This document shows, piece by piece, positions 34,124 through 46,160 of a DNA stretch of 64,000 nt. The position numbers were made by a program, and so were the translations under genes. The stretch comes from Riptortus pedestris (lineage: Eukaryota > Arthropoda > Insecta > Hemiptera > Alydidae). The notes below the pieces were generated by a model. That model was not told where the DNA came from. It made no database searches and worked only from the letters and a program-made list of their open reading frames with translations. Numbering within the stretch: position 1 is the first letter of the stretch; each line of letters begins with the position of its first letter. The stretch is taken from NCBI GenBank assembly GCA_019009955.1, contig CM032228.1, positions 3,110,001-3,174,000 on the forward strand, given 5' to 3'.

Positions 34124-36842
34124 TTATGGGTGGTGGTTCCCAGGACTAGGTCTATGGGGGAGGTGGAGGTTCGGCGAGCCGTTCGAGATCGACAAGGGCT
34201 CGACAACGTCGGCCCTTTGCCAATTCGTCGGTTGCCGGGGAGGGGTGAGGTTGGAGTAGAGTGGATCGTCTATTTGGGAAAGGGAATCAAAGAATTTGAT
34301 ATGGCGTTTGGCAATGGTGTGGGAGATAGGTTCTAGGGAGAGAGAGGAATGAATGACTTCGTTCTTGGCCCGCTATAATGAGGTATGTTTCACTATTTTA
34401 CGGACGACGCCATTCTGATAGGACTGGAGGGATTGGAGAGAGGCTGACGTGAGGTAGCGGAGGATGGGGGCGCCGTACAGGAGGGAGGGTTGGATAACAC
34501 CTTTAAGAATAAGGAGCTTGAGACGGAAGCTGAGGGTGGGAGAGTAAAGGAGGTGGTCGAGGGAGCGATATTTTCTTCTGAGGGTTTGGAGTCGGGAGCG
34601 GATATGAGTGGAAAAGGTGAGGTGCCGATCGAGATGGATACTGAGGTAGCATATCGATCGGGAGGGGATATGGAGGATCCGTCTAGGGTGAAGGATGTGG
34701 GGATGGTGGCGCCGGAGGCCCCTTTTTGGTAAGAAAAGACAAGGGCATCAGTTTTGGTGGGATTGACGGTGATGTTAAGGGATTTTAGGTCATCGGAGAT
34801 GGCTTGGCAGGCGGTTTCGGCGAGGGAAAGGGCACGGGAAGGATTCATGGAGCTGCTGACTATTGCCACGTCGTCCGCGTAGGCCGCAATCTCAGTCCCT
34901 GGAAACCGTCGACTCAGCACCTGAGCGGTGTACGCCGTGAATAAGGAAGGGGATAGTACGGAGCCCTGCGGGACTCCGACTTTGAGAGGGTAGGATTTGG
35001 ATAGGGATTCGCCGACCCTCACTTGGAAGGTGCGGCCGTGTAGAAAGGATTTAAGCATGGCTAGGAGTTGAGGGGGACAGCCATGCTTTTGGAGGATATT
35101 GAGGAGTTTTGCGTGGTCGACGGAGTCGAAGGCCTGAGTGCAGTCCACGGATATCATCGCCGTGACAATATTCCGGCGGAGGTTGTTGGCGGTATTTGTG
35201 TACAGGCGGGATAGAGGATGGAGGGTGCAGTGGCGAGGACGGAAACCTGACTGCTCGCTGGGAATGAGGGAGGCCTCCTCGCAGAAATCTACAAAGTACC
35301 TATGGATGATTTTCTCCAATACTTTGGAGACATGAGAGAGGAGGCTGATGGGACGGTAGTCTTCGGGGGCCATGCCATGTTTCAGGGGTTTCAGGAGGGG
35401 TACGACTATGGCATGTTTCCATTTGGAGGGGAAGTGGCGAAGTCGGAGGTGGGAATTGAGAAGGTGGTTGAGGTAGGATAAGGCCTTACGTGGAAGCTGG
35501 CGTAGGAGTACGTACTGTATCTCATCCAGACCAGGGGATTTACCTCCCTTGGTGCGACGCAGTATGGCATTGAGCTGCCTCGGGGAGGAGAACATGAAGT
35601 TATCTCCATGGTCCGTCCGAGGGGCCTCATCATCCTGACGGTACCTGGACTGAGCTGTTGCAGCCATATGGGCTGCCAACACCTCAGTCTGGTCTGCGGG
35701 ACTCATGACTGCATTGTCAGACTGGAGGAGTACGGATCGCCTTTTGGTGACCCTGGACTTGACCAGCTTCCAAAGCTTTCGATGGTCCCCGTGCGTCAGG
35801 CGGATGGTTTCATGCCACTGCGCCGTCTTCCACTGCCTCATGAGGGAGCGGATTTGAGTGGTCAAGGAATTGAGGGCGGGACGAAGGGAGGGATTCCTGG
35901 TGCGGTACCAGGGGTTCTTGATACGGTTCCTCTGCTTAATCAGCTCGAGGACGTGCGCAGGTGGTTTCTTCAGTCCTGGGGTAACCTTGGTAAACTTAGG
36001 GATGGATGCGTCTGCCGCTGCTATAATTATGTTTGTAAACTCTGTTAGCTTTGCTTCAAGGGTGGGGGCATCTCCGATAATGGAGTAGGCCGGAGTTGTG
36101 TCGTACATAAGGGACTTGTGACATTTACAGTCCGCCTTATGGCACGAGAAGGACGTAGCTGTGGGTGTGGGAGGGCGACCGTGCAGCACATAGAGTACTG
36201 GACGGTGGTCACTAGTGGCAATGTCTAAGGCTAGGAACCTTGACACTATGTGTGGGATTCGGGTGAGCATGAGGTCTACAGTAGACATACCAGTTTCACG
36301 TCTGAAAGTGTGGGCGTTGGGATGCACAACGGTGAAATTAGACTTCGCAACCGCTATGCCGGGTTTGTTGGCTGAAAGATTATTCCAGGAGGGATGTCTG
36401 GCATTCAGATCTCCAACTATGATGTGATTCCTCTCGCTCTGGGCCAAGTTCAGGACATTGTAGAACAACTCAGGTGCAGCTCTGGGTCTTCTATAGAGGC
36501 CGGTGATTGTGTAGGTGTGACTGGCTATCAGTACCTTCACTGTGAGGATGTGGTGTTTTCCTTCGACGGGGGGGGGGGGGTGATCGGATATATCACATTG
36601 AATGGCGTGCCAGTTCTTATCAACATGGCCACCCCCCCCCCTCCTGATTTATCTCCTTTCTTTGTGTTGTCGTTCCTTATTGTCTGGTAGCCAGTCACCC
36701 AGAAATCGATGTGGGGTTTGAGGCGGGTATCACTTAACACCGCCACCGTGGGGTTGTATTTTTGCAAGAGAGCTTCAAGCTCGGACTTTCGGAGGGTGGC
36801 TGAATTAACGTTGAAATTCAGCAGGGCATAGTGACGAACCAT
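34124..36842 (-). pseudogene. LINE ORF2: AP endonuclease and reverse transcriptase
   Basis: Starts MVRHYALLNFNVNSA; the N-terminal EEP endonuclease has VLSDTRL, GDLNARHPSWN and SDHRPVL. RT follows with PLLKPLKHG..PEDYRPISLL, DCTQAFDSVDH, GVPQGSVLSP and catalytic YADD near 34875, then a thumb region. Breaks: a frameshift in the G-run at about 36568-36582 separates the first 90 residues; another near 34720 moves the thumb into another frame; an in-frame TAG near 34375 precedes a C-terminal tail ending at TAA (34124-34126). The product would nick DNA and copy LINE RNA in the nucleus. Confidence 0.9.
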
Positions 36843-36899
36843 TATTTGTTCATTTGGGATTTAAGTACTAAGCAAAGGAATTCGACGGTGTTGAGCAGC

Positions 36900-38379
36900 C
36901 TATCCATCATCTTCATCATTTTTTTCAGGTCTTCTGCCCAAGGTGGTTGGTTGTAAGAAGGTGCACGTTGATCGGGCTGATTTGCAGAGGGGGTGGGTCG
37001 TAGGTTTGGTTGTTAGGCGGGGGTGGTTGGGTGTGTGATTGTGGGTGGGACTGGGGAGGATTGGTGGTTTGGGCTTGACGAGCAGTCCAGGCATTTCGGG
37101 TGGGAGGGGGGGGGGGGCAGGAATGTAAGTGGGCTCGACGTTATTCCTCCTGGCCTCTATAGATTGCAAGATACGTAGCCTGTGCGGACATTGCCTGAAG
37201 GAGGCAGGATAGTTTCCCTCACAGTTGGCGCACTTCAAGTTATTTTTTTCCCGGTCACAGTCCTGGACATTATGTTCACCCGCGCACCTCACGCACTGTT
37301 GTTTGAGATGACAATATACTTTGGTGTGGCCATATATCTGACAGCGATGACACTGTGATATAGTCTGATCTGGGTAGTATTCCCTGACTCTGACCACAAT
37401 GTGATCGATGTCCTGCAATTTGGCTATATTTTCCATGGGGTCGTAATCTGGTTTGATGAATGCTGCTAGTATCGGCTCTATTTCATATTTTGTTCCGTCG
37501 GTGGTGGTGCGTCTCATTCGCATTACGCTGATGAGGTCCGGGTGATCAATGGCCTCCTTGACGGACTCTATGGGGTGCCTACAATCTAGGCCAATGGGCC
37601 TATGAGGAATTTTAGATTTCGCCGAGTACCCTTGGGAGCATAAGTGTGATGGGGGACGTTCTCGTCCTCCCTCTTGTATAGGGAGATTATGGCCTTGTGG
37701 GTTTCCATGTCTCCGGGGAGTATCTTGATTTCCCGTCTGGTGGCCTGAATCCTGAACTTAGTAATACCGTTACGGTTCAGGTGACGGACCACCTCGGATG
37801 TGAAGGCTACTTCCCGAGACATGATAATGGGAGGGGGGTTTGGGGGTTTCTCTTCGGTGGGCTGGGTAGGGGTGGTTGACTTATCGTTGGAGGGGAGAGA
37901 GGAGAGGGGAGTGAATGAGTTTGATGTGGGTGTGGGCGTGGTGGTGAAAGCAGGGGGTTTAGAGGTGCCTTTTTTATAGGAGACGGGCGTGAAACCATCC
38001 TCGTCAGCCGCTTTACGTTTGAGAGGCATGTGCCTCTCAATCTCCATGGCGTCCGGAGCAGAGGGAGGTGGAGTGGGAGGGCGGTTGGTGGGATAGAGGG
38101 CTGTACGACTGTGGGCGAGAGGGGAGGGGGGTAGGAGTCAGGTGGAGGGGGCATTGTGGTGTTGAGGCTGTGTTCTAATAGGACCTGGCGAAGGTCCTGG
38201 GGAACCACCCTATGTGCGAGCACAAACTCCAATGAGGGCCTGTTTTTAGCGGGTTGGGGCTGTTTAAAGAGGGTTTTCCTCCTGGAAACAAATCGTGGGC
38301 GGGGGGAACGGGCTGAGTCCTCAGAAGGACTATTGGAATGATCCGTCGGAAGGTCCTGAGAAGGGCCGTCCGAGGTCAT
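36900..38379 (-). pseudogene. LINE ORF1: gag-like RNA-binding protein, frameshifted
   Basis: Three overlapping frames (37807-38379, 37586-38047, 36900-37523) make one ORF1. The N-terminus is Pro/Ser-rich. A central part (EVVRHLNRNGITKFRIQ) and a C-terminal set of Cys-His knuckles follow: CHRCQIYGHTKVYC, CVRCAGEHNVQDC and CANC...H, the spacing of Jockey-clade Gag. A Pro-rich tail ends it. Frameshifts fall near 37600 and between about 37810 and 38045. Confidence 0.85.
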
Positions 38380-38810
38380 GAGAGGGCTACAGAGAGAGGG
38401 GGGGGAGGGTGTTCAGTAGAAGGAGAAACTGCCAGACCTTACCAAGTCTGACAGGGCGACCTGAAGGGTCCGGGATATAATCCCAGCCGGTAACCAATTC
38501 CCTTGGCCCTCCGGAGGACACGGCTAGGGAAACCGACCAGGGCAGAAGTATACTGGGCCTCTCTTCTTTTCCAAAAGGCTGGCAGGGCGCTGCGGGGTCG
38601 GCTGAAGCTCGGGGCAACAATGTACAAAGTACAACTTGCCAGGAGAAACTATATCTGATGTTCCACCTTCTAGAGCTGAGAGCAGAATTGATCGATCGCA
38701 CTAAAAATTAAACGGGAGCCAACAATTTTAATGGGCACCAACTATTAAAGCGAACTTATCAAAACTCTATATGTGAATTAGCATTAATTCTTCCATGTAT
38801 AATCATTTCC

Positions 38811-39173
38811 TTTCCTTAGTTCATGGTATATTAAAATTTGAGTGATTGAGATAAAAATTATTCTGATTCATTATAAATTACAGTACTAGATATAATAAAT
38901 AGTTTTCAACAAAATTAATAGGTTATATTAGATATATATTTTAGTAATTGTTTTTCTTTCCGGTGAAGAATATATCTATCTATATGTTCAGCTCTGAGTG
39001 GTTGGCAGACCGAACGTTTACAATTCAGAAGCCGGTTCCGTTGGGAGTTTATGAAAATTAACTGAATGATTTTTCATTACCGTTTGCATTTACACGGTGT
39101 TAAGTGCAGATTTCTCTATTGTAAAACTTCACGTGGGAAATCTGCTTAGTTAACACAGCCCCTGCGTGACTGA
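38811..39173 (-). mobile_element. HINE tail fragment, long subfamily
   Basis: Interior shared with 15450-15810 (GAGATAAAAATTATTCTGATTC, TCAGCTCTGAGTGGTTGGCA), then GCAGATTTCTCTATTG and the end CAGCCCCTGCGTGACTGACG. It stops about 65 bp before the first FAR exon in the window. Confidence 0.6.
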
Positions 39174-39239
39174 CGTTTCCTAGCTCCTTGGTTTGGTGCC
39201 TTGAGATTGGCAATTGACTATATTGTTGTATATTTGCAG

Positions 39240-39433
39240 GAGCGGATGATGGAGATATCAGAGGATTCTACTCAGGAGCTAAAGTTCTAGTGACGGGAGC
39301 TAGTGGCTTCATCGGCAAAGGTCTCGTAGAATTCCTCCTTCGCAAAACTACAGTTGACAAGATCTTCCTTCTTATCAGGAGCAAGAATAATATTCCAATA
39401 GAAGATAGGCTCAAAGGCATATTAAATGACGCT
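39240..39433 (+). CDS. FAR: Fatty acyl-CoA reductase, exon i (Rossmann start)
   Basis: The acceptor TATTTGCAG ends at 39239. Two bases complete a split codon, then 64 codons run to donor GTAAGC (phase 0). The peptide has AKVLVTGASGFIGKGLVEF: the GXXGXXG dinucleotide-binding loop (G19, G22, G25 counting from the first full codon) of the extended SDR/NAD_binding_4 domain. FAR reduces acyl-CoA to fatty alcohol with NADPH, usually at the ER or peroxisome, for waxes, hydrocarbon precursors or pheromones. The N-terminus (probably short) is encoded further upstream and was not found. Confidence 0.9.
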
Positions 39434-40200
39434 GTAAGCCAGTTCACTATCTTATTACATTGTGTTTTTTTTTAGTTTAACACGTTGCCTGCGGTATTTA
39501 TTGTGCAAGGAGCATGCAAGTTCGTTATGTGATGACGTCAGCTTTCTTATCTCGGAAATGTTTATGTGATGTATACCATACTTGCTATTTTACCGTTTTA
39601 TTCAAGAATAATGAACCCATTTGCTATCGATTGAAGTCGGACCTGGGATAGTGCGTGTTAGATGGGAGAGGAGGTTCTAAAAATCACAAATATGCACCTT
39701 ATAGTGAGTATAATATTTTAGAACCAATCTTATGGTTTTAGCACTTAGAAAAGAAGGCATTGAGGCTCGTCACGTGGCAAAATTACTCAGAAATTCCTTC
39801 AAATAACAAATATTGTTTGCAATGTTTTTTTTGTCAATTTTACTTTGCGAGGTACATGCAAATACTTTATGTGATAACGTCTTCGATTATGGTTTAACGC
39901 TCTTTCCTCGAAAATGTTGGTTTCATCTGCATCATAATCGATTTTTACCGTTTAATTCAACACTAAGGTTCTTAGTGGTTATAGTAAAACTTCGTCCAGT
40001 CTGAGGGGGGGGGGGATCAATAAGACTCAAAATATCTTCGTTATTTTGAGCCTTATCGAAGAATGTAATAAACCCAATCTTTTTATACTATGGAATTCCA
40101 CTATTGTTGTAGTATACACCCCCCCCCTCAAATATTAAGTGATTTATTCGTACTTTCTGATTTGTCGTATAGCCTTCAGTAAAAGCCCACTTCTTCTCAT
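39434..40200 (+). other. FAR intron 1, left part
   Basis: Diverged HINE-like interior fragments (TGTGATGACGTCAGC, TTTTACCGTTTTATTCAA, ACCAATCTTATGG) without clear ends. No coding sequence. Confidence 0.4.
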
Positions 40201-40208
40201 CGTATGTT

Positions 40209-41680
40209 AGAAAACGTTGTTGGCAATAAAAGCTGATAAAGGAAAATGCACGGTAGTTATGGTTAAAGAATATTATATTAATAAGACTATTGCTATGTTA
40301 TCTGCCAACAAGTTCTTAGGGATCGATAAAGACCCTACAAATCACTTCGAAGACATTGTAAGAAAAGCAATTAAGGACGTACAATGTTTATTTATTGTAT
40401 TTGAGGGTGAGAGACTTATTGTGATGAATCCCCCCCCCCAGCTTATATTGTGCCCCGAAATTGACAAGCCGGACATCCCATTCAGGCCTATCGTGTCATA
40501 TGTCTCGGCACCCGCTACTAAACTAGCCAGGAGAGTCATCAACGAATTTAATCCCTATACTTGATGCAAGCCGAGATACACGGTATCTAGTAGTCGCGAA
40601 GTAGTCAATATTTTGAATAGCTGACCACACAGTGCCCAGTGCATAATGGTGTCTTTTGACATAGTCAACTTGTTTACCTCCGTCACATCATCCCAAATAA
40701 TACCACTCATCAACCATGTACTTGTTACTAAAGGATGTAGCCCGAGCATCAGCAGTGAGATTTGTGATCTATATAAAATAGTGCTCAGCCAGAGTTACTT
40801 TGTGTTCCAAGAAAAGTTTTATAAATGGGACCATGGATTGGTTACGGGCTGCCCGGCAAGTTCCCTCTCTGTTCATGGACTGGCTGGAGTGCCGTTACAT
40901 TATAAACAAAAGTCGTCACGCAGGGGTAGCGTAAACTAAGTAGATTTCCCACGTGAAGTTTTACAATAGAGAAATCTGCCTAATAATAACAGTAGTAGTA
41001 AGGAATCTCTAGACTTATTCACGAGGGACGAATAGTTACGAAAACGGCCCGGAAGTTACGGATTAGAAACCTCCCTCATCCATGTCATTTATGAATGGAG
41101 GTCCAAAAAACTTGCCCTCAAACAATCCTTCAGCCTATCTCCGAAAATGCTAAGAAGCTCCGTTGGTGCTCTATTCAATATTTAGGAAAACTCTCTGAGA
41201 AAATAGGATGCATACTAATTAGGATTGGAGTGGGAGTAGCCTATAAGAGGGGATCGAATCTGGGCGATATGCTATGCAGAACCAAAGATCCTATCGATAT
41301 AAAAGACAGGTCCGGGGTATACAAAATTGTGTCTGGTCATGCGAAGGGTCTTACATCGGCCAAACAGGAAGAAAAATAAGTGTCCGGTGTAGAGAACATG
41401 GTTGTCGCTCAGATTCGGAATTTATCTGCCATCAAGAACAAGAGGGCCATAGCGAAGGAGCCCATGAAGTGTGTTTATTACATGAGGCCAAGAAAGGTAA
41501 AACACTAAGTGCATTGGAGGGTCTGGAGATTGCTTTGAACAAGAAGCTTATTGGTAGTCGCTGTCTGAACAAGAAGACCGATTGCTGTAAGTCTGCAATG
41601 GTGGGGGTACTGGACCTCCATCTTATCTCCCGCGCGCCAGTCAGTCACTTGCTGTCTTTGTCTAGCGTATGCAAGTAGGT
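40209..41680 (+). pseudogene. Penelope-like element with GIY-YIG endonuclease, broken
   Basis: Starts LAIKADKGKCTVVMVK, the conserved Penelope RT entry, then PDIPFRPIVSYVSAPATKLA and VSFDIVNLFTSV (RT motif A with its catalytic Asp). After a HINE fragment at 40909-41062 the frame resumes and ends in a GIY-YIG domain: SGVYKIV...SYIGQTGRKISVRCREH, with the motif-initial Gly changed from the usual GIY to GVY. A frameshift lies near 41330. RT motifs around the YADD region are missing or scrambled at the HINE insertion. Penelope-like elements join an RT to this endonuclease. The copy lies sense-oriented in a FAR intron and is dead. Confidence 0.85.
40909..41062 (+). mobile_element. HINE 5' fragment inside the Penelope remnant
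   Basis: Near-consensus start (AAAGTCGTCACGCAGGGG...AGATTTCCCACGTGAAG) running to GAATAGTTACGAAAACGGCC, where the rest of the element is missing. It interrupts the RT domain. Confidence 0.7.
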
Positions 41681-43398
41681 CAGTAAATATATTTTTTAGC
41701 TATACCTCAATGGATCTCTCACTCTTCGAATTTTATTTTAGGATTTGACTTAAGTCCATTTATTATTTTCATTTCTGTTAGATATTTATTTTGTGTTTTT
41801 ATTTATTGATATTAATATGATTTATGGCCCTGTTGTGATGTATAGAGATTTTATTGATGTTATTGTTTTTCTTGTGTAGCTCTGAAGATGGAGACAATAG
41901 TCTCCGAAAGCGCTTAGCGCTGATATAAAAATTTGTGAAGAATTGGACGTCTTTTTCTCTCTCCAAGTATGTTAGAGAAGTACGTCACACAGGGCCTGCC
42001 TAAACTAAGCAGATTTCCCACGGGAACGTTCACAACAGCTAAAATCTACATACTGGTAACATCACCGTGAATGTCAAGGGGACAAATACAAACGCAGTTA
42101 TAAGAAATCATTCAGTCAATATACAAGTTAATCAACGGAAGGATAACAAGGTCAAAACACCTCCACTCTTAATACTTCATGTATTAAGTGCAGAGTACTT
42201 TCGGGGCGAACCGTCCCATCTTCAGTGCTCTGTGACACAACATATACATTTATGGAATAACATGTAATATAAATAAATATAGTAGTCAAAAAAAGACAGT
42301 CAAAATATTAAAAACAAATATATAAAATGTAAAAATACAATGTAAAACTTATAACTAAAAACATTTTCTAAATAAATATTAAATGATGCATATAATAGAA
42401 TGCATTGCAAATTTAATGCTCGATAAATGTAGTTATGTAAGTTTTTGCTCTATCTTGATCATTGCCGGAAATATTTGCATTTTAGCAGATTTCCCTTGAG
42501 GCAAATCAGCTGTTGAGGTCGTACTCATGACGTGATTTTCGAAAAATGTCGACAAATGTCCAGCTATCCTACCTAGGAGATGCCGATAATGAGGCCCGCT
42601 CTATCGGACAGGGGGAGTGCGGAGTTTCTTGGAAGGTATTTCCAAATTTCGAAGCATGACCGTTGTTATACGTCGGATTGAAAAATTGTATAGAACCATC
42701 AAAAATCGATATTGAAATTTCTGTATGATGAGTATTAACTGAGATATTTGGTTATTAGTAAATCCCCACTCCTAGTCATGCCATGAAAACAATAAGCTGT
42801 TATAACATTGGACCACCAAATACCAAATATTCTTTTTACGAGACCTTTATTATGTGAGATAAATAAAAATTCGTTGTGAGATGACGTCATCAACTAAGAT
42901 TTTACGTTCTTGCTTCGAAAATATTTACTTGATGTGTATATTGAAGTCAACAACAAAGATGATAGTTGTGATTGGATTGCAAAATGATGCGCTAATAATG
43001 CTAACTAGCCAGTAGAACTTGAAAATCATGTTGATACAATGGATAGTCCCATATTGGCAAGCTTTGATGTCGAGTCATTATTTGTTCTGCATCATTCGTG
43101 GAGTCATCAGTTACTGTACGGAAAGATGTTTGATTTATTTGAACTAGTATTAAGACGGCCTAATGTGACTACAAGATATACAAGCAGAGGCAAGGCTATG
43201 GCAAGTCACCATCAGAGATCCGGCGGCACGCAGGGGTTGCGTCAGTATGCACATTTCCCCGCTAGACCACACTACTCGCCTCGTAGCAATATAAATCCAA
43301 CATTTACAAATAAAAATTCGATCAGTAGAAGCAGGGGTTTACTGGAGACTAAAGGAAAGAAAGAAAGAATAATTCGCTTAATATTTCAGCTAAGAAAG
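41681..43398. other. FAR intron 1, middle: diverged HINE parts and a possible Penelope scrap
   Basis: Near 41985 a degenerate HINE 5' end (GTACGTCACACAGGGCC); 42482-42990 a minus-oriented HINE part starting TTTAGCAGATTTCCC. At 43039-43090 the frame reads SPILASFDVESLF, resembling RT motif A of Penelope-like elements, too short for certainty. Otherwise nothing coding. Confidence 0.45.
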
Positions 43399-44008
43399 AA
43401 AGTCCGCTGCGTTAACTAAGCAGATTTCCCATGTATTTGCATTTATCTCAAAACTTAACTTAGATCAATGAGAAAAATATTTGGTATTTAAGCTTCAAAT
43501 AAAGTGCTTCATAACATAATAGAATATTGAAAATATGAGATGAGTAGGAGTGGGGCTTTACTCAAGACCGAAAACAAAAAATGCAAATATCTCAGTAAAT
43601 AATAACGACAGTGAAAAAATGTACATAACAACATTTATAGAACCTTACATGTGCAATAAGATTGTCTCTATACAGTTTTTCGATCCGACGCATAATAACG
43701 GAGATATTAAGAATTTTCGAAATTCTCCCCCTCTAAACCCCCCACCCCCTGGTCCGATTTCAGCCATTAACGAACTTGATCTTTCTTTTTGTATAAAACG
43801 ATTATATATCAAGTTTGGTAACGATAAGACAAAAATTGCGATCGCTAGAGCGGTAACAGACAAATATATATATATATATATACAGTTTTGAACGGACCTC
43901 ATTTTCGTGATCTCTTGGGTACGATCGATGGACATTTGAAGAAATTTTTCGAAAATCGCGTCATGAGTACAACCTCAATAGCTGATTTCCCCTAAGGGAA
44001 ATCTGCTA
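43399..44008 (+). mobile_element. HINE copy, diverged but complete at the 3' end
   Basis: AAAGTCCGCTGCGTTAAC with AGCAGATTTCCC, (TA)n at 43864-43881, hairpin end and TGCTAA. A minus-oriented HINE tail (44010-44151, ending CCCCTGCGTGACGGACTTT) follows at once. Confidence 0.65.
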
Positions 44009-44234
44009 AAAGGATGTTATAAATATGAAGCACTTTATTTGGTACCTAAATAATTGTTCTCATTGAACTTTTACGTTTTGAGATAAATGCAAATGCGTGA
44101 TGTGCGTGGGAAATGCGCTTTGCTAACACAGCCCCTGCGTGACGGACTTTATTGTATTTAAGATCATTTGATGTGTCTTGTTATTCTTGCTTTTTCAATA
44201 AAAGTCTTAATCGTTTATACACAATTGTTTTCAG

Positions 44235-44483
44235 GTATTCGACAATTTGCGATCAAGTTGTGTCGAGAGGCTGTCTGCAGTAGAAGGGGTGAGTGGTGAC
44301 ATAGCTCTGCCGGATCTAGGACTGAGTGAGGCTGATAGGAGCAACATCACCAAAGAGGTAGATATTATATTCCATGGAGCTGCAACTGTAACATTCAACG
44401 CACATCTGCAACTAGCTCTAGAGGTCAACTTCAATGGAGCACGCCGCATCATACAACTAGCAAGGCAAATGACAAATCTAAAG
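44235..44483 (+). CDS. FAR: Fatty acyl-CoA reductase, exon ii
   Basis: The acceptor TTGTTTTCAG ends at 44234. There are 83 codons in phase 0, ending at donor GTAACT. Peptide VFDNLRSSCVERLSAVEGV...LGLSEADRSNIT followed by IIFHGAATVTFNAHL: the HGAATV.F motif and the following N..G.R..IQLA helix are hallmarks of the FAR NAD_binding_4 domain. It continues exon i without gap. Confidence 0.92.
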
Positions 44484-45165
44484 GTAACTACTCCCTCACT
44501 CTAAATCTATATATAGCTTTGGAAGAATGTTTAATTATACATTTAATTAAGGGTGCAGCTAAGATTAGAATTAGCATGCGGATAAGGTTAGATATAACTA
44601 GATTTTATATAAAGAGAAGGATTTATTTATAATTCAGATAAGGTTAGACCTAGATGTTAAGAATAGATACAAAATGCAGTTAAGATTAGATTCAGGATAT
44701 AGGTAAACTTAAATCTATTTAGATTTAGGATAGAGGTAAAATTAAATATATTTATATTTCGGAAACAGGTAAACTTAGTAAATATGTTTAGATTTCGGAA
44801 ACAGGTAAGCTTAAACCTATTTAGATTTAGCATTCAGGTAAGTTTTAATCTATTCAGATTTAGGATACAGTTAAGGTTAGACTTAGTATACAGACTAGAT
44901 TAGTATTAGTGTAGGAAGAAGGTTAGTTCTAATTAGGTTTAGGATAAAGCTAAGGTTAGCTAGCTATAGAGCTCAGATAAGCTTAGATTAATTTAGATTT
45001 AGGATAAAGTTATAGATGTAAGTTACATAGTAGATCAAGTAAAGACAAGGGGTACAGTTAATGTTAGATTTAGGATACAGTTGAGGTTATATTTAGGATT
45101 CTGCTTATATTATATTTAGTGTACAGATAATGTTATATTATTAATTTAGGATGTTTTTCTTTCGG
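44484..45165 (+). repeat. Degenerate ~33-bp tandem repeats in FAR intron 2
   Basis: From about 44680 to 44900, units like CAGGTAAACTTAAATCTATT with TAGATTTAGGATA recur every ~33 bp with many substitutions; looser copies extend to about 45150. No coding sequence. Confidence 0.65.
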
Positions 45166-46160
45166 ATGGCTTGTCAGACTTTGTAGATGTTTATCCGCCA
45201 TTACCATCCTTCTCCAGCTCTGCCGATGGCTGTCCAGTCCACTTCATTGCAACTCCATAGCGTCCTGCTCCAACCATCTAATGTTGGGTCTGTCGGTTAC
45301 CAACCACTGTAGCATTCATTGTCTAGTATAGGGAGCCGGTTGGGTTGCTTCTTGACTCATGTCCCGTCCATTGTAACCTCATACTTTCCATATCATGTGA
45401 AATCATCATCCCACTTTGGGCCTATTATGGCTCGGAGAACTTTTCTCTCAAACCTTTTCTGCCACGGTGCCCTTCAACACTCACATCCATACATGAGTAC
45501 AGGTTTGATAATGAACTTGGGAGATCTCCCAAGTCTCGTGGGATTTTCCTTGTTCTTAAGACTCAAAAAAGCGTGGTTGGCCAATTCGTTTGGTCGTGGC
45601 ATTTGAAGCTTTCTACTTTTGGCAAAGGAAGGGTCCTCTTCACCTCAATCTGCTTTCCAGGTGAGGGTTACGGCTCACTGCCATGTCCTTGGCCTTATCT
45701 TATTTGCAAGCCTACTTCTTTCGCTGCAACTACCCGCTACCTGTTGAATCGACGAGATCCATATCCTCCATCTTGCACCCGGGGCCAGCAACACCATCTG
45801 AATTAGTGCACCTTGCCTACATCAACTCCCCCAATTCCCCTTGCAAGCTTCACACATTACCTTTTTCTAAGACCAGACAGAGCAACATAGGAGATAAGCA
45901 GTCACCTTGTCTCATTCCTGACTTGACGTCAAATATATGACCCGTCTCCTCTTCAAGCAACATCCAACATCGGGAGCCATTGATGCACGCCCCCGTCAAT
46001 CAGACAAGAGTCCCTGGAAATCCAAGGTCCGACATTATTTTCCAAAGGCAGCTTCTGTCCAGTAAATCATAAGCTGCTTTGAAGAACAGGGCGTGCATAG
46101 GTTGATCTGTCTCCCTCCACATCACCAGTTCCATCTGTGTTCCATTCATAATGAAGGCTA
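45166..46160 (-). pseudogene. RTE-like LINE remnant (RT and C-terminus)
   Basis: Minus-strand pieces in RT order: MHALFFKAAYDLLDRSCLW with IMSDLGFPGTLV (motif A region, catalytic Asp lost), then VKSGMRQGDCLSPMLLCLV, and a terminal RPNIRWLEQDAMELQ with SWRRMVMADKHLQSL. Multiple stops and frameshifts, and no YADD block seen. The piece upstream in the coding direction is the 93-bp satellite at 46148-47232. Confidence 0.8.

Larger units (their letters stand above)
33601..38699 (-). mobile_element. Jockey-clade LINE, full length but inactive
   Basis: About 5.1 kb with a 5' UTR, gag-like ORF1, endonuclease/RT ORF2, a 3' UTR and a poly(A) tail (T/A run 33601-33631 on the plus strand). A perfect 10-bp duplication ACTAAAAATT flanks it (33591-33600 and 38700-38709), the mark of target-primed reverse transcription. 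Apparent full length plus an intact duplication show fairly recent integration, though both ORFs carry frameshifts. Confidence 0.88.
33305..38810 (-). repeat. R-element, reverse orientation, split by a Jockey LINE
   Basis: 33305-33600 and 38700-38810 are the inverse of the R-element: GGTTATAAGGGAGGCC and the inverse of TATATCTCGTTTATAC on the left, the inverse of GGAAGAATTAATGCTAATT on the right. Together they give continuous element sequence once the LINE and one target duplication are removed. Confidence 0.7.

Noticed and set aside
34490..38341. Plus-strand ORFs between 34.5 and 38.3 kb
   Set aside because: Shadows of the minus-strand LINE ORFs in GC-richer sequence.
43039..43419. Possible second Penelope-like RT fragment
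   Set aside because: Only about 13 residues resemble RT motif A; mentioned as a note but too short for a feature.
45319..45940. Plus-strand ORFs at 45.3-45.9 kb
   Set aside because: Antisense of the RTE-like LINE remnant.
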